Under the pieces are notes generated by a model, which was not told the DNA's origin, did no database searches, and saw nothing but the letters and a program-made list of their open reading frames with translations. From assembly GCF_000006565.2 (NCBI RefSeq), contig NC_031475.1:3796522-3860521 (forward strand): a stretch of DNA of 64,000 nt. The letters are read 5' to 3'. This stretch comes from Toxoplasma gondii ME49. Taxonomy: Eukaryota; Apicomplexa; Conoidasida; Eucoccidiorida; Sarcocystidae. Shown one piece after another: positions 10,834 to 22,641 of this stretch (within the stretch, counting starts at the first letter, position 1; the number at the start of each line of letters is the position of its first letter). The position numbers and the translations under genes are program-made.

Positions 10834-13800
10834 TACGTATATATATGCATGTATATATATATGAGCAGTTCGTACACGAATGCGTACACATGCTGCTAAT
10901 CCGCGTGGCGCCTACTCATATCACATCGCGACAGGTGAACGATGTGTCGCTTGAGCGGCAGAGGCGCATCACCTCGTGCAAGTGGACAAGCGCTTACGAT
11001 ACGCATCAGGTTGTCGCGAGACACATAAGGAAATGTGAAGGACTTGTGGACTCAGAGAGAGCGATACCAGGCCTCAAGGACGGCACGCTCTGGTGACTAC
11101 ATGTGAAAGGGGATCCGCGGACGTGTTCACGCGTCTCAACATACAGCGGAATAAAGGGGGTAGAGCGCACGAGGGACACATACCAGAAACAGCGTCATAT
11201 TTCCTTGCTGTTCAGTCGCTTCGTCTGTGGCTTCCTGTTTGCAGTATAACTTGCTCCGCTCACTCTATATCCGTGCAGAAAGGAAGAGGCTTCAGGCCCT
11301 CTGCCGGTGTTCTTGGTGCTATTTCGGGCTCTCTATCTGCAGCCACGTCTCTGCTTGTATCCGCATCTCTTGGCGTACAACCACCAACCTCGCCGTCGCT
11401 GAACATGGGAGTCAACCCCGTTGGACTGGATCCATCCGAGGTAGGCGATGAGGAAGACAACGAAAGAGAACATGGAGAAGGAGCAGCAGGGCTTGACGCC
11501 TTCGTGTGGTCGGTGTCAAGCAAAAGCGCCCTGGGATGCAGGACAGAAGCATACCAGGCAAATAGAGCAAACTGCTTCTCACAAGGGCCACGGCAGTGCC
11601 GCGCCACGACGATAGGAAATGTGACGTGGTGAGACTGTATATCGTGCATAAATAGAATCACACAAATGCGTACAGAGGGCATACCTGACCAGACACATAC
11701 ACTCCTGGGATCCACACGCAACTGGGGCCTTCACCAAATGCGTCTTCTGCCTTCGCACACGACAAAGCGGTGAAACACATTTTGTTTCCTACCACACATC
11801 CGCATGTGGTCTCGTATAATTGAGCCTCTGACGCTAGCACCAAATGCGCATTCAGGCTCGTTCTATCTGGTAATGAGCCTGCCGACGTCAAGACGGTATT
11901 CACAGCCGCGTCTAGACACCCTCGGGAAAGAGTATATATATATATATATATATATATGTCCGTGTGGGTGCCAGATGCCAGGTCATAACGGCGAAACATC
12001 CAGGGCTCTGCAACTCACGTGTAGGGCGGCAGGATGGGAGGGCTTCGTTGTTGGAGGAAGAAGAAAAGTTGAAGCATGAGTGTATATGTGCTAAGTGTGC
12101 CTTCGGCTCTGAAAGAGAAAGCGGCATACGTGAAGGGGCAGTGGTCGACACTCGTGCAAGTAGGGGAGCCAATGCCATACAAGACACAGGTCCGTCCAAC
12201 AGAGGCAGCGTTCGATCGCCTTTACATCCCAGTATTTACGGCACCCCAAGTGCCTCATGGCCTCCCCTGCGCCCGGGTGATAAGCACTCGCTATCACTCT
12301 GGTTGGCGCTGAGTGTCGCCAGTGTCGCTGGCCCCTCCAGGCATTCGCATTTGTCTCTGTGCAGGCAGCCTCGGCTGGGTCTCCTCCGGTTCATCTGCGT
12401 CACTTAGCTCTGTTGGCTTCGCGGTCGATGTCAGTCGCACCTGTTGTTGATATTCCGCTGTGTCGCCCAGTGTTTGATAAAGCGTCCTAAAGGGCGGACG
12501 CGGTCATCGATGGCGCCGAACGTCTCGACGAAAATAGAATTCTCGAGCGCCGTGCAGTTGTTCACGCTAACGTCAATGAGGCCTTTTCCGTGGGCGTTGC
12601 ACACCTCCGCACAGAGCACCAAAAGGCCAAGAGACATACAAGGTGAACGTGACGGATGGAGAAGTCTCGACAAGCAGGCGTTCCGTCACGGTTCGCTCTG
12701 GGAAGGAAGCCAGGAAGAATCTTTTTATGGGCACCACGTGCGGAGAGCGAATGCGGAGATACGGACCTAGGTGGGCGTCGATAGGCGAGAGAGAAGCACA
12801 GAAAACTGAAATACGGAAGGGACGAGGAAAACATTCGCAGACGAGAGCAGAGGGTACACGAACGAGACCTGCGCGTCAACGTCACGGAGACGACAAGCTC
12901 CAAGAAGAGAAGCACCGCACAGAAGACCAAGAGCAAGACTGGTGTAGGAATAATGACGATAACGAACAACGAAAGGTGGACATACTTTTGCTATCGGAAC
13001 TTGAGCTGGGACGACAGTTGCCTCGCCAATACGGTGGCGCTCAACGAGCTCTTTGACCTGCAAAAGCGCCAACAAACAGGCGGCAAAAACACGTCAGTGC
13101 CAACGTTTTTGTACACATGCACGTATCTATAAATATGCAGATGCGTACACACCTATATGTATATCGAAATACCCCCTTTGTCAGCGAGACAAAATTGAGG
13201 GGAAACAATTCGTCTGTATTTTGGTATCGACACAAAATCCAGTATGACGTATCTCGCGCCACACTGTTGTAGTGCTGCGGGAGCCGTTTGCAGGGCGACG
13301 ACAGAATGCTGATGATCCGTTTCATGGGTTGGCAATGGGAGTGCCCACCCGTTCATGTCCCGAGAATAGCAAAGCCAGTATGGTGCCTTCAGCACGCGAG
13401 CCAAGGTACCAGAGTGCAGCAGCCAAAAGGAATAGGTAGAAATAATTCCAGAGGTCGAGGTACTGGGCTGGAGAGTCCGGCACAGCCACATGGAGGACGG
13501 CTACGGACTGCCGAAGATTCTGAAAGCGAAGGCGCGAGAGATACAGGTACGCACACGCCGAAAGTGCAATACAAGGGCGACCGCCAGCAAACGGCGGAAC
13601 CAGACGTCCAGTGCGGTGCAAAACGCAAAGGAGACTAACAGGCACGTAGCACGCGACAGCCACCACCGGAAGAGTGTGCGATTGTGAGTCGGAAGAAGCG
13701 AGTGTGTAACGAAGGGTGCATGCTGAACTCAAAACGCTCAGAATGACCCGACGGGGCTGGCAGGTTACGGCCGTCGAGCGAAAGGCGGTGTCGTCTGGCC

Positions 13801-16346
13801 AGATGTATTGCCGGTGTCATGCAGGGCTTCTTCCCGTGTATCGTCTCCAAACACGTATACAAAATGTCCGATCCCGCCAGGCCTTACCACGCGAAGTTTC
13901 GCCCGTTGGGCGAGACGGCCTTCGCAGCCGCTGAGGACGAGACAGGAGTCGACGTCGCTTCCGCGGACCCTGGAAGACAACGACAGGGATCACAACCGCT
14001 CATGAAAAAAAGTGGAAAGTCGAAGTAATGTGACAGAATCAAACGAAGCTAGGCTCCAGCTCAGCCCTCGAGAGACTGAGGGCAACCACCCCTGAGATGG
14101 CCGCGCAGAGCGTGACGGGGCGCAACTGAACGTGACAGGGAGGCAGGTCTCGCTGGCGTCTGAGATGCCGCGAAGCGTGGATCAGTTAGTGCCTTAGGCG
14201 CGAAGACGGAAAACGAGGCGCAGAGCCTAACAGAGAAGGCGACGGAATAGACGAGCGGCCTCCAAGGAGGCGAAACGTCGGCCCACGTCTGCTGCCCGTT
14301 GGAGGCCAATTGCCGAATGCGCAGTGGAGCACTGGAGTGCGGTGGGAACATGCAAGTGTGGGCGACGTGCCCAGGGCACATGAACCGAAACAAAGAGGTG
14401 GCAGTGGTGATCTACAAGCAGCCGTCGAACTGTCCCGCGCATCTGACGTGTCTCTGGGCGTCTCGCGCATGCTGCTTACCAGAAACCATTTGCGCAGGAG
14501 CCGAACGGGACAAGCTGGCCGCCAATGTGCTGACGGAGCAGTGGGCCAAGCCTGCAAAGAGATCCCATGCGCGGACAAAAGGTGCGAGAGTCGCGTCCCC
14601 GCATACGTTTGATCCCAATGCAAAACGCACACAGAAGGCGACTGCCAGTTGACGCCTGCGCAAACTGGGTGAGTCACACCCGCTTCGAGGGAGATATGTG
14701 AGCCTGTCATAGGACAGAGAATATAATGCAAACGTACGGCCGACGCCCGCAACGTCGCCAAATGAATATGCATAAACATTTGGAAATCACGACGCCCCTT
14801 GAAGCCACTGCAGGTCAAGCCAAAATGGACAGGAGCGACCTACGTGTCCAAGAGGTACTGCTTTTGCAGGAACTGTTGCTCATCGGGGAGCATTCGCTGG
14901 TCGATCTCCAGCAGCTGCGCGCCCAGCTGCGCCTTGTACCTGGCGCACACACCACGATAAACGCACGACGAGAACAACACATCGGGAGAAGACTTCCCAC
15001 GTGGAAACGAGGGGACGCTGGAGTCTGAAGAAAAATCCAACACGGTTGCAGACTTACTCGTGAGCACCTGTAGATGGGCTACGCACATTGGATGCATCGT
15101 GAGCCTCGATGGACGGGAGTGAGGACAAGAGGCGAGCCCCAGGTGGCGACGCCGGCGAGAGATGTCGCGATGAAGCACACGACACAGACGCGGAAACTAC
15201 GAAGCCATTGGGGGCAGCGCACACACTGCGCTTAAACGCTAGCAAACCAGACGGCGGCCCGTGGGCCGCCGAACTGCCTGTGAGGATGAAGCGAGGCGAT
15301 GCGGCAGTCGCAAGCGGACAGGATACGGGGGCCAGGGCGAAGCGCGACGTCGAAGCTGAACGCGACAGCAGCATCGAAGACAACAGCGAACCCTGAGGTA
15401 GGAAAGAGAACAGTTGCATACAAACCTCCAGCCGCTGCATGCGTCTAGGTCGGGATGCTACAAAATCCCCAACAACACGGTCGGGTGCATGCAGCGAAGC
15501 GGCCGTGAATGCCATGCGCCACCGCGGCGGGTGCCCATAGAGCAGTACCCGCCCAGGTTGCACACGCTGCAGAAGTGGCGCCGGGCGCCGAGCAACAGAG
15601 GCAGGCTCGTGAGACCCACAAGTAGAGGGAGAAGCGACAGATGAGACTGGGCGAGCAGACGGAGAAGCAGAAGATGCAGACGAACCGCGAGGTGCCGATG
15701 ACGAGAAGGAAACGGAAGTCCAGGCTTCGAAAGGCGAAGTACCAGAAGATGCTAAGAAAGGTCGAGAACTATAGACCGAAGAAGAGAGGCCCATGTGCGA
15801 AACATCAAACCCAGCACAGGGACTGGAGCGCACGTCCATGCGCAGGGCCTCAGAGTGCCATGGAGGAAAGTATGGGTAGGACACCTCCTGCCTGCATGGC
15901 ATGGGATCGACCACGCGTCGCCCTTGCATCTGCCATTCGCGTTTTGTACCGGCTTGGGAGCACCTTAGAGGCCCAGGAAGAAGCTTGCAGGCCGCGCCGT
16001 TCGGTGTCTGAAAAACGGCGTGGCGCCCGCTGCTCCCGCGAGCGCTTCGGCAGCTCCCTTTAAGAGTTGGCGAGATGGTGGTGTGGGTACATGCAGCTCC
16101 TCCTTCTGCGGCATTCTCCGTTGACAGACGCTGCGGGATCGACTGCCGGGTTCTCGCAGTCGAAAGGCGTCCCGCGTGCTCGGCAGTCGAATATCGCCCA
16201 GACACGAGTGGGTCTCGTCGTGAGGTTTGGAGACACCCATGTGAGGCGCCCGCGTCTCCCCGCCACAGATTCGCTCCGCGGAGTGACCGTCCAAAGGTCG
16301 CCGAAAGGCTGCTCATGCTTGCTGAGGAAGCGACGCTGTTTCGCAT
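8322..16346 (-). CDS. Non-canonical poly(A) polymerase / terminal uridylyltransferase family RNA nucleotidyltransferase
   Basis: This enzyme should add untemplated A or U to RNA 3' ends. The model exons, in transcript order, are 16346-15058, 14939-14844, 14551-14480, 13969-13888, 13057-12986, 12604-12441, 12108-12019, one or two unresolved exons (a candidate at 11530-11264), 10607-10528, 10115-9551 and 9097-8322. The core motif is VPFGSCANGFW joined by splicing to VRGSDVDSCLVL, giving Gly479-Ser480 and catalytic Asp491/Asp493. The third Asp548 sits in GLIDVSVNN. It is followed by DDRVRPLGRFIKHWA, then GTLSTYTLMLQLFFFLQQ, the hallmark of the PAP central and associated domains. GELIHDFFL and a C-terminal CPLTRAVVN / ICDEFQRAEAL block complete the fold. 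The first 430 residues are Ser/Arg-rich. The N-terminus (MRNSVASSASMSSLSATFGR) has Arg and Ser and no acidic residue for about 30 positions, which suggests a mitochondrial presequence. The C-terminal 258 codons are Ser/Pro-rich. Family assignment is strong, but A versus U preference cannot be read from sequence. Phase does not close between the candidate exon at 11264 and the exon at 10607. Confidence 0.85.
10799..10831. repeat. (TA)n microsatellite
   Basis: An uninterrupted run of about 16 TA units lies in an intron of the RNA nucleotidyltransferase gene. A shorter TA tract (11933-11957) lies in a neighbouring intron of the same gene. Confidence 0.95.
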
Positions 16347-18949
16347 GCAGACTAGATGCGAACAAACAGCAGCGCCACCGTCTCATGCGGCGGCTGTTTG
16401 GACGGGCGAAAAGCAGTCAAGACGGTGGTGGAAATGGAGGGCAGGATGTCACACAAGACCCGCCGGAGCAGGGCAGAAATAACGGGTCCACGTTGTCACT
16501 AACTTGGGCGGCCTAAATGTCGGCCGAACGTTCGTGTAACACGCGCTGTTTCCAGTGTTACAACAGGCCAGTGGCATTACGACATTAGGTCGGCATGCCG
16601 AGCTCAAGCGATGGCACTTGAGGCGCCTAATACAGGGTTGAGCAAGATGTGTCCTCAAGACGTAGACCAATCCGGTAGTAAGGAATAAGATAGTAGCTAG
16701 TCTACCGTATAAGATGTATGTTGCTTGACGAGTAGCACGACCTATAATAATCAGGGAGATAATACTACACACCAAAAAAAGCATTCATCCACTAACTAAA
16801 TTTCGAGTCATGAACTGCTGACGAATTCGGGTATTCACAGCTCGAATCTCAGATAGTATACCTAGATTAATAAGAGTTGACATGTAGTGCAGATGGTCAC
16901 TTGCAGAAGCAGCCAAAACGGGAGAGACATCTGTTATGCGGCGGTATGGTTGTCCGATAGGGACGTATACAGCAGTTACATGCTCACGGGAAAACCGCAG
17001 AGGGCTAATTGCAAGTGAGCGTGTGCTCCTGACGACAGATTGCGCAGGATGATGGACGAAGCGTTTTTCGTAAGTCGAAGAATAGAAACAGTGGCACAGG
17101 CATCAGCGAGTTCCGCAGGAACGTCGCACGTATACAGTTGGAAGACGCAGGAGTGATCGCTGCTCGCTGGGGGGATCATGCAGACGCCCGGCAAAAGATG
17201 TGGCACGTGAAAAAATACGTCACACCTTTTTCTGCAAGATGCACGTCTAGTTAAAGTCTACCACGCTTGCGCTCATACATGCATACGCACACCCAAACGT
17301 GCTACAGCAGCATCCTTCTATGCCTCCACGGTAGTCGTGCACTGCCCACGAGGCCCGACACAGGACTGCACAGTTGCGTTTCTTCTGCGTTTCCTCGCTC
17401 GGGGGTTCCATCGGAGTCATCTAGAAATGAAGCAAACACAAGGAAGGTGCAGCGCAGCGAGCAACAAAACATGAATCGATGTTCACTCCGCACAGACAAA
17501 CAGCATAGGCTGCTCGAGTCAGCATGCCGTCCCTGAAAAAACAGACTTTTTTCGAGACATGTTTTGCGGTTTGTCACTCGTTGTACAATGGAAGAGACAG
17601 CCCTGACTTGCTGGCAGAGTGAAGAACCTAGTAATAACCTAAAAATTATTCGCGGAACGCATGCAAGCGCATGCGACGCCCCGCGCAAGAAGAGCACTCT
17701 GTCAAGCTGAATTGGGGGACGGGGCTGGAGGCCCTTGTCTTCTACCTATCCGTGTGTCAAGCTGAAATGTCCTCGGGAACCACGGGTGTTCTACAGAAAC
17801 GAAATGCGATCCGTTTTATTTTGGTGTCCGCTTTTGAGTGGCTATGTTTAGATCGACCAATTTGGAATTTCCACTGCCCAGGCATCGAGTGACTCAACTC
17901 ATAAGCATATGAGGGTTGCTGGGCTTCCAAGGTGTCAGCGTCGGCACGTAGACAAGACAACGTTTCTCTGCCCGTTCATTTGTCTCCAGCATCGCGGCAT
18001 CGTTTCGCCCTCATGTCTACAAACTTTTCTTCCCACACCAAAACGCCTTTTCCTCCTTCGGCTTCCGTCTCGATAGAAGCTACTGCTTCTCTTCGTGTAA
18101 ACTGGCCTCGTTGAGTCAGTTTGAGGGTCTAGTCAATTCGCCGTCATCGCTTTGCTTTTTGTTGGTGTGTTGCTTCAGACATTCTACCCAACGCCAAGTT
18201 GCACTGCGCCATCGCTTCGTTAATAATGGTGTAGCACATCCCTAGTGTGTTTCCGAGCTACGGGGGTAGAGGTTTACAAATGGTTTCTTCCCGCACACCA
18301 CCCGCTCGCGATTGTGGTGTACCTTATGTCGCGAGACCTTGTTTCAGTTCACGTTTACTTCGCACTGGTTTCCGCTGGCATCTGTGCTTTGGTAGATGGT
18401 CCTTCGCTCTTTTCAGGGTATCGGTTCCTCCTTTTTCTCCCAACCTCTTCCCCTGTAGGATCTCACCCGCACACGCCGTTCTCGTTTTCTGCAGTTCAAA
18501 CAATGAAGCTCCAGCGGCAGGAAAGACGAATTCCCTCTCCGTGCTAACAACAGTGAAATCTCCCTCGTCTCCCCTCAACTCTGTCACAATTGTAGAAAAT
18601 CCACGGATCTCGCTCCACAGATAAAAAACGTGTTTTTTCTATACATATATATACCTATGTATATATATATATATATATGGTGGTAGAGATTTGAGCCTCT
18701 GGACGCCTTACGCACGGGTAAACGGGTCAGATCTTTCTCGTCTTTTGTGCTGTGAAAGGTGTTTGACCTCATGTTTCGCTATGACCTATAAGTTCTCCAT
18801 CGCGGATTTCTTGCGTGACCCCTACTTTCGGAGAAACACACGAAAGTGACGCCGAGGGCGGACGCGAGTGAACTATCCCTCTCCACCTGTCGTTACCGTA
18901 TGGCATCTGTCACGCGCTACGGCGTAGATCGTTCGGGGAGTGTGCGACC
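16347..18949. promoter_or_regulatory. Divergent spacer between the RNA nucleotidyltransferase and the histone deacetylase
   Basis: These 2.6 kb separate two start codons pointing away from each other, so the promoters and 5' UTRs of both genes should lie here. Apart from the cytochrome b insert and a TA tract at about 18641-18679 I see no coding domain. No TATA-like core could be assigned with confidence. Confidence 0.5.
16540..16800 (-). pseudogene. cob: Nuclear copy (NUMT) of the 3' end of mitochondrial cytochrome b
   Basis: Read on the minus strand from 16784, the sequence encodes CSIISLIIIGRATRQATYIL followed directly by YGRLATILFLTTGL. This matches what I know of the C-terminus of the Toxoplasma-type cytochrome b, including the GRAT-QATYILYGR segment. 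It is a fragment: there is no upstream cytochrome b, the frame runs on past the natural end into unrelated residues, and the piece lies in the spacer between two nuclear genes. The local A+T content is higher than in flanking DNA. Scattered mitochondrial inserts are well known in this genus. The borders are approximate, and the Arg in GRATRQ may be a post-insertion change. Confidence 0.75.
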
Positions 18950-21900
18950 ATGGGCCACCCTCCTCCTTGGACGGCATCACCTCTGTTTTTTCTTCTCCTC
19001 TTCTGGCATGCACCCCCTTCACTAGTCTCCTCCTGTCTTCATGCTGGCCACGCCCTGCACGTCCATCCCGCCCACAATCCCTCGCTGCCTCCTCTCTCCC
19101 TTCCCAGCGACCGGCCAGGCGCCGCCGGTGACGGCCAAACAGGTGCGTCTCTTGTGCACAACGCGAGAGCGGCCCTACCGCTTTGTGCCTCTCGTGTCTT
19201 TGCCGGCGGGGCCCTGCAGCCCAGCACGGCGGTGCCTCCTCGCACCCAGCCGCTTCATCGATGCGCTCGCCGTTACGCGCCTTCAGGCAGGCTGTTGCTG
19301 AAGCCCAGGCTGGGGCTAAAGGCCCTGCCCATCCATGAGGTTGCTGAGGGACGTGCCGAGCAAGAGGACAGGGCACGGCCTCCGGATCCTTCTGTCTCAG
19401 GGAGGACATTGACGTGTGTGACTCTACGGACAAAGGAGACATGCAATGACGCAGACTGTGGAGGGTTAGCATGCCGAACTGGAAACGCGACAATCGCTGG
19501 GCGCGGGGCCCGCGCGAGCGATGGAAGGCAACCCCCGACGAAGCAAGAAGGTGTTTTCCCGGTTGCTACGTCGTTTCGTTTCTCCTCTCGCTCACTTCGA
19601 TCCTCGACGCCACTCTCCCGTTATTTTTTGTCTTCTTCGCCGTCAGAAAATAAGTTTGAATTTCACCATTTCTTGTCCTATACTGTTACTGCTGAACTGC
19701 CTACCTCTGCCTTCACGTTTGTGGATGCACCACAGAGTCTCACATCTTGCGCTGACGTCTGGAGTCACCCGTGCCGCGCCTTTGTCTTTTTTCCTCTACA
19801 ACGGAGTAGAACGTCAGTCGGCTTCTCGCCGAGTAGCCATTCGATCCGCCCTTCACCTCGCCGTTGGTTTTCGTCGGTGAATTTGTGCGCCCTGCGGGCT
19901 TCGTTTGGTTCCATCGCCTCCTCATGTTCGTCCCCTGTAGGTCCTGACCATAGCTCATTGACGGCGGTAGCGATCACTCGTGCAGTGAGGTGTTTCCCTT
20001 CCCACTCGGCTCCTTTTCCCCCCTCTTCGTCTTGTGACCTGCTGTCTGCATCATCGCCCTCACATGCGTCTCTGCCTGCGTGTTCTGCGTCTGCCTCGTC
20101 GTCGTCCCCGCCATCTCGAGCAAGGCCCACAGTGTGTCTTTACGTTCCACGCACGCACTCACCGCGTCCGCCTCGGTCTGTGGGTTCCGCGGCTTCACCG
20201 TCTTCAGGTGGCCCTCGTGTGAGCCAATCCGAAGGGACTCCTTCCGGCCCCGTTGATTCACCTTTGTCCCCGACGTCACGTGGGTCCTGTTCGTACTCCA
20301 CCCCGTCTGTTTCCTGCCCAGGCGGCCTGTTACTGAGTCTCCCTTCGGTGTCTCCCGTCTCCCTGTCGACTTCGCTCCGGCACTTCCTCGTCTCGTATAC
20401 TTCTCCTTTCCCGGCCAGATCTCTTCCGCTCATTTTCGTTGATGCGGGCCTGTCGCTCGCTTCGGACGCCTCCCTGCACGCTGCGAGGCCTGTGGGTCTC
20501 TCCCAAGAGCACAGAGAGACGTGTGCGTCGGCGCTCGGCTCCCTCATAGACACAGCAGTGGCTAGCAACGCTGTGGCCCAGACGAGCTGTGAGTGCCGAC
20601 CGCGAGGGCTGCCTATTGTATACTCACCTCGCCTGGTTCCTCCCTCGTTCCCGCGCAACCATTGTCTCCAGCCTCAAAAACTAGGTCGGCTTTTTTCTTT
20701 CTTAACTCACCCAAGCGGGGCGTCGAATCTGCGAACACCCGAAAGCGGAGTTACTAAAACCTGGGAGGCGAGAGAAGCCGAAATCGCGAAAGCGACCAGT
20801 GGCGTCGAAGGCAGCCACGAGTTCAGATGGGACTATGTTACGGTTCACTCCGACCTACGACCCAAACGCCTTAACAGTGATCACCCAGTAACGAAGGCAG
20901 GCATCGGCGTTGGGGAAAATAGGGGAAGGGAGAAGAATGGAGAAGACGGACGCCCATCTGAAGCCGGATGTGAGAAGTCCACCTCACCCTCCCACGCCTT
21001 ATCCCCATCTGCCTCTGTTCCTCATGGCCCAGTAGATGCAACCAGACAAAACGGCTGTGGGCGAGACGATCCCCCAAGGTGCACACACCCCGCAGGTGTT
21101 CAAGTGACTGCAGGGAACGAGCTCAACAGAAACCCATTGTTGGCGGGCTCGCACGACCAGCACATGGACAGCACACGAGCGACTTTGGGCACCTCCGTTT
21201 CTTCCTGCTTCTCCCTCTTTTCGCCAATTCATGACGCCGACGTCACGCGCGCTTGGCTCCAAGTTGTACACGCACCCGAATACGTCTGCGCAGCTTCGGC
21301 AGCGGTCCTGAGCGAAGAGGAGGAACGCAAAATCGGATTCCCAGTCACTAAGGGCTACGCAGACAAATCGCTTGCAGAGGTGCGACTTCAGGCAGTTCGT
21401 TTTCGTTACCCGGCCCGACCTCTGCAACTTGTCTGCTTGCTACGTCTCAGTCGATCCCTGCTAAACACTGTCAATTTCTTCCAGACACTGACTCTTGCCG
21501 ACCGCTTCAGAGGCCCGTCGGTCCGCTTGCTTGTTTTTCAGCACATTTGATTTGCGTCAGTGCGCTGGGTTAGAGTTTCCAGACCCTCCAGCGTCCGTCG
21601 CGTGCTTACAGCCTCCCTGACTCACTCATATTTACTAGGTTTTTGTGTTCTGCCCTTTTCTTCACGTCTCGCGCAGGTCTCCTCGACTGTTCTGGGCACG
21701 TGGCTCGCCTTCCACTTCGGCCTCGCGTGTGTGGTTGGCGGGGGAACACATCATGCAAAGACGGATAGCGGAGGCAAATTTTGTGTCTTCAACGATGTCG
21801 CTGTAGCTGCAGCGCTCGCACTGAAACAAGGGATCGCGGAGTAGGTCCATGCACCTACTGCTCGGAAACAGAATGACCACAAGGCACAAACCGGTCAAAA

Positions 21901-22597
21901 ACAGCGACCGCGAAGCACAGTGTGCAGACTCCACCGACACAGCTCTGACCGAGCGTAGACGCTTTCCCTCTTCTCCAGGCGGTGTCGCTCTGCCATCGAC
22001 CGAGGTTCAAATCAAATACGCGCTAGCTAGCACCGTATCTCCAGCGAGTCGGGGAACAGGAAGTGCAGTGGCCCAACTGCAGGGCAACGTAACCCGAGAG
22101 GATGAGCAACGGCAGCGCCTGTGGGGGCGCACCGCGCCCTATCGTTGTTTCTCGCCAGCCCCCGATGGGTTTAATCCTGTATCTCTTTGCAATCAAAAAG
22201 CGCCGCTTGTGGCAGTGCTGGTCACCTTTGCTCCTGGTTCGCTACCATTATGTGTTCCTTTCCGTCTGCCTCGCATGCGAAGTGTCCTACCGTGTGTGCC
22301 TTTTGCTGCCTCTCACGTCTCTGCCGTCTCTTTCCTTCGCTTTCCCCCCGGCGGTGGCTCTGCAGGCGCATCCTCATTCTGGACCTCGATGTCCATCAAG
22401 GCGATGGAACCGCCGAGATCTTCTCAAACGAGCCGCGGGTGAAAACGGTGTCCATTCACTGCGAAGATAACTTCCCCTTCCCCAAAGCACAGTCAGTCTG
22501 CCTGCGTGGCGCACTCTCATCAGCACTGCGCAGAGGCATCTCCCCCCGCGGCACATCATCTGTGGTGCTTTCTGTCTTCTGACTAAGGATCCAGCAC

Positions 22598-22641
<44 letters not shown>

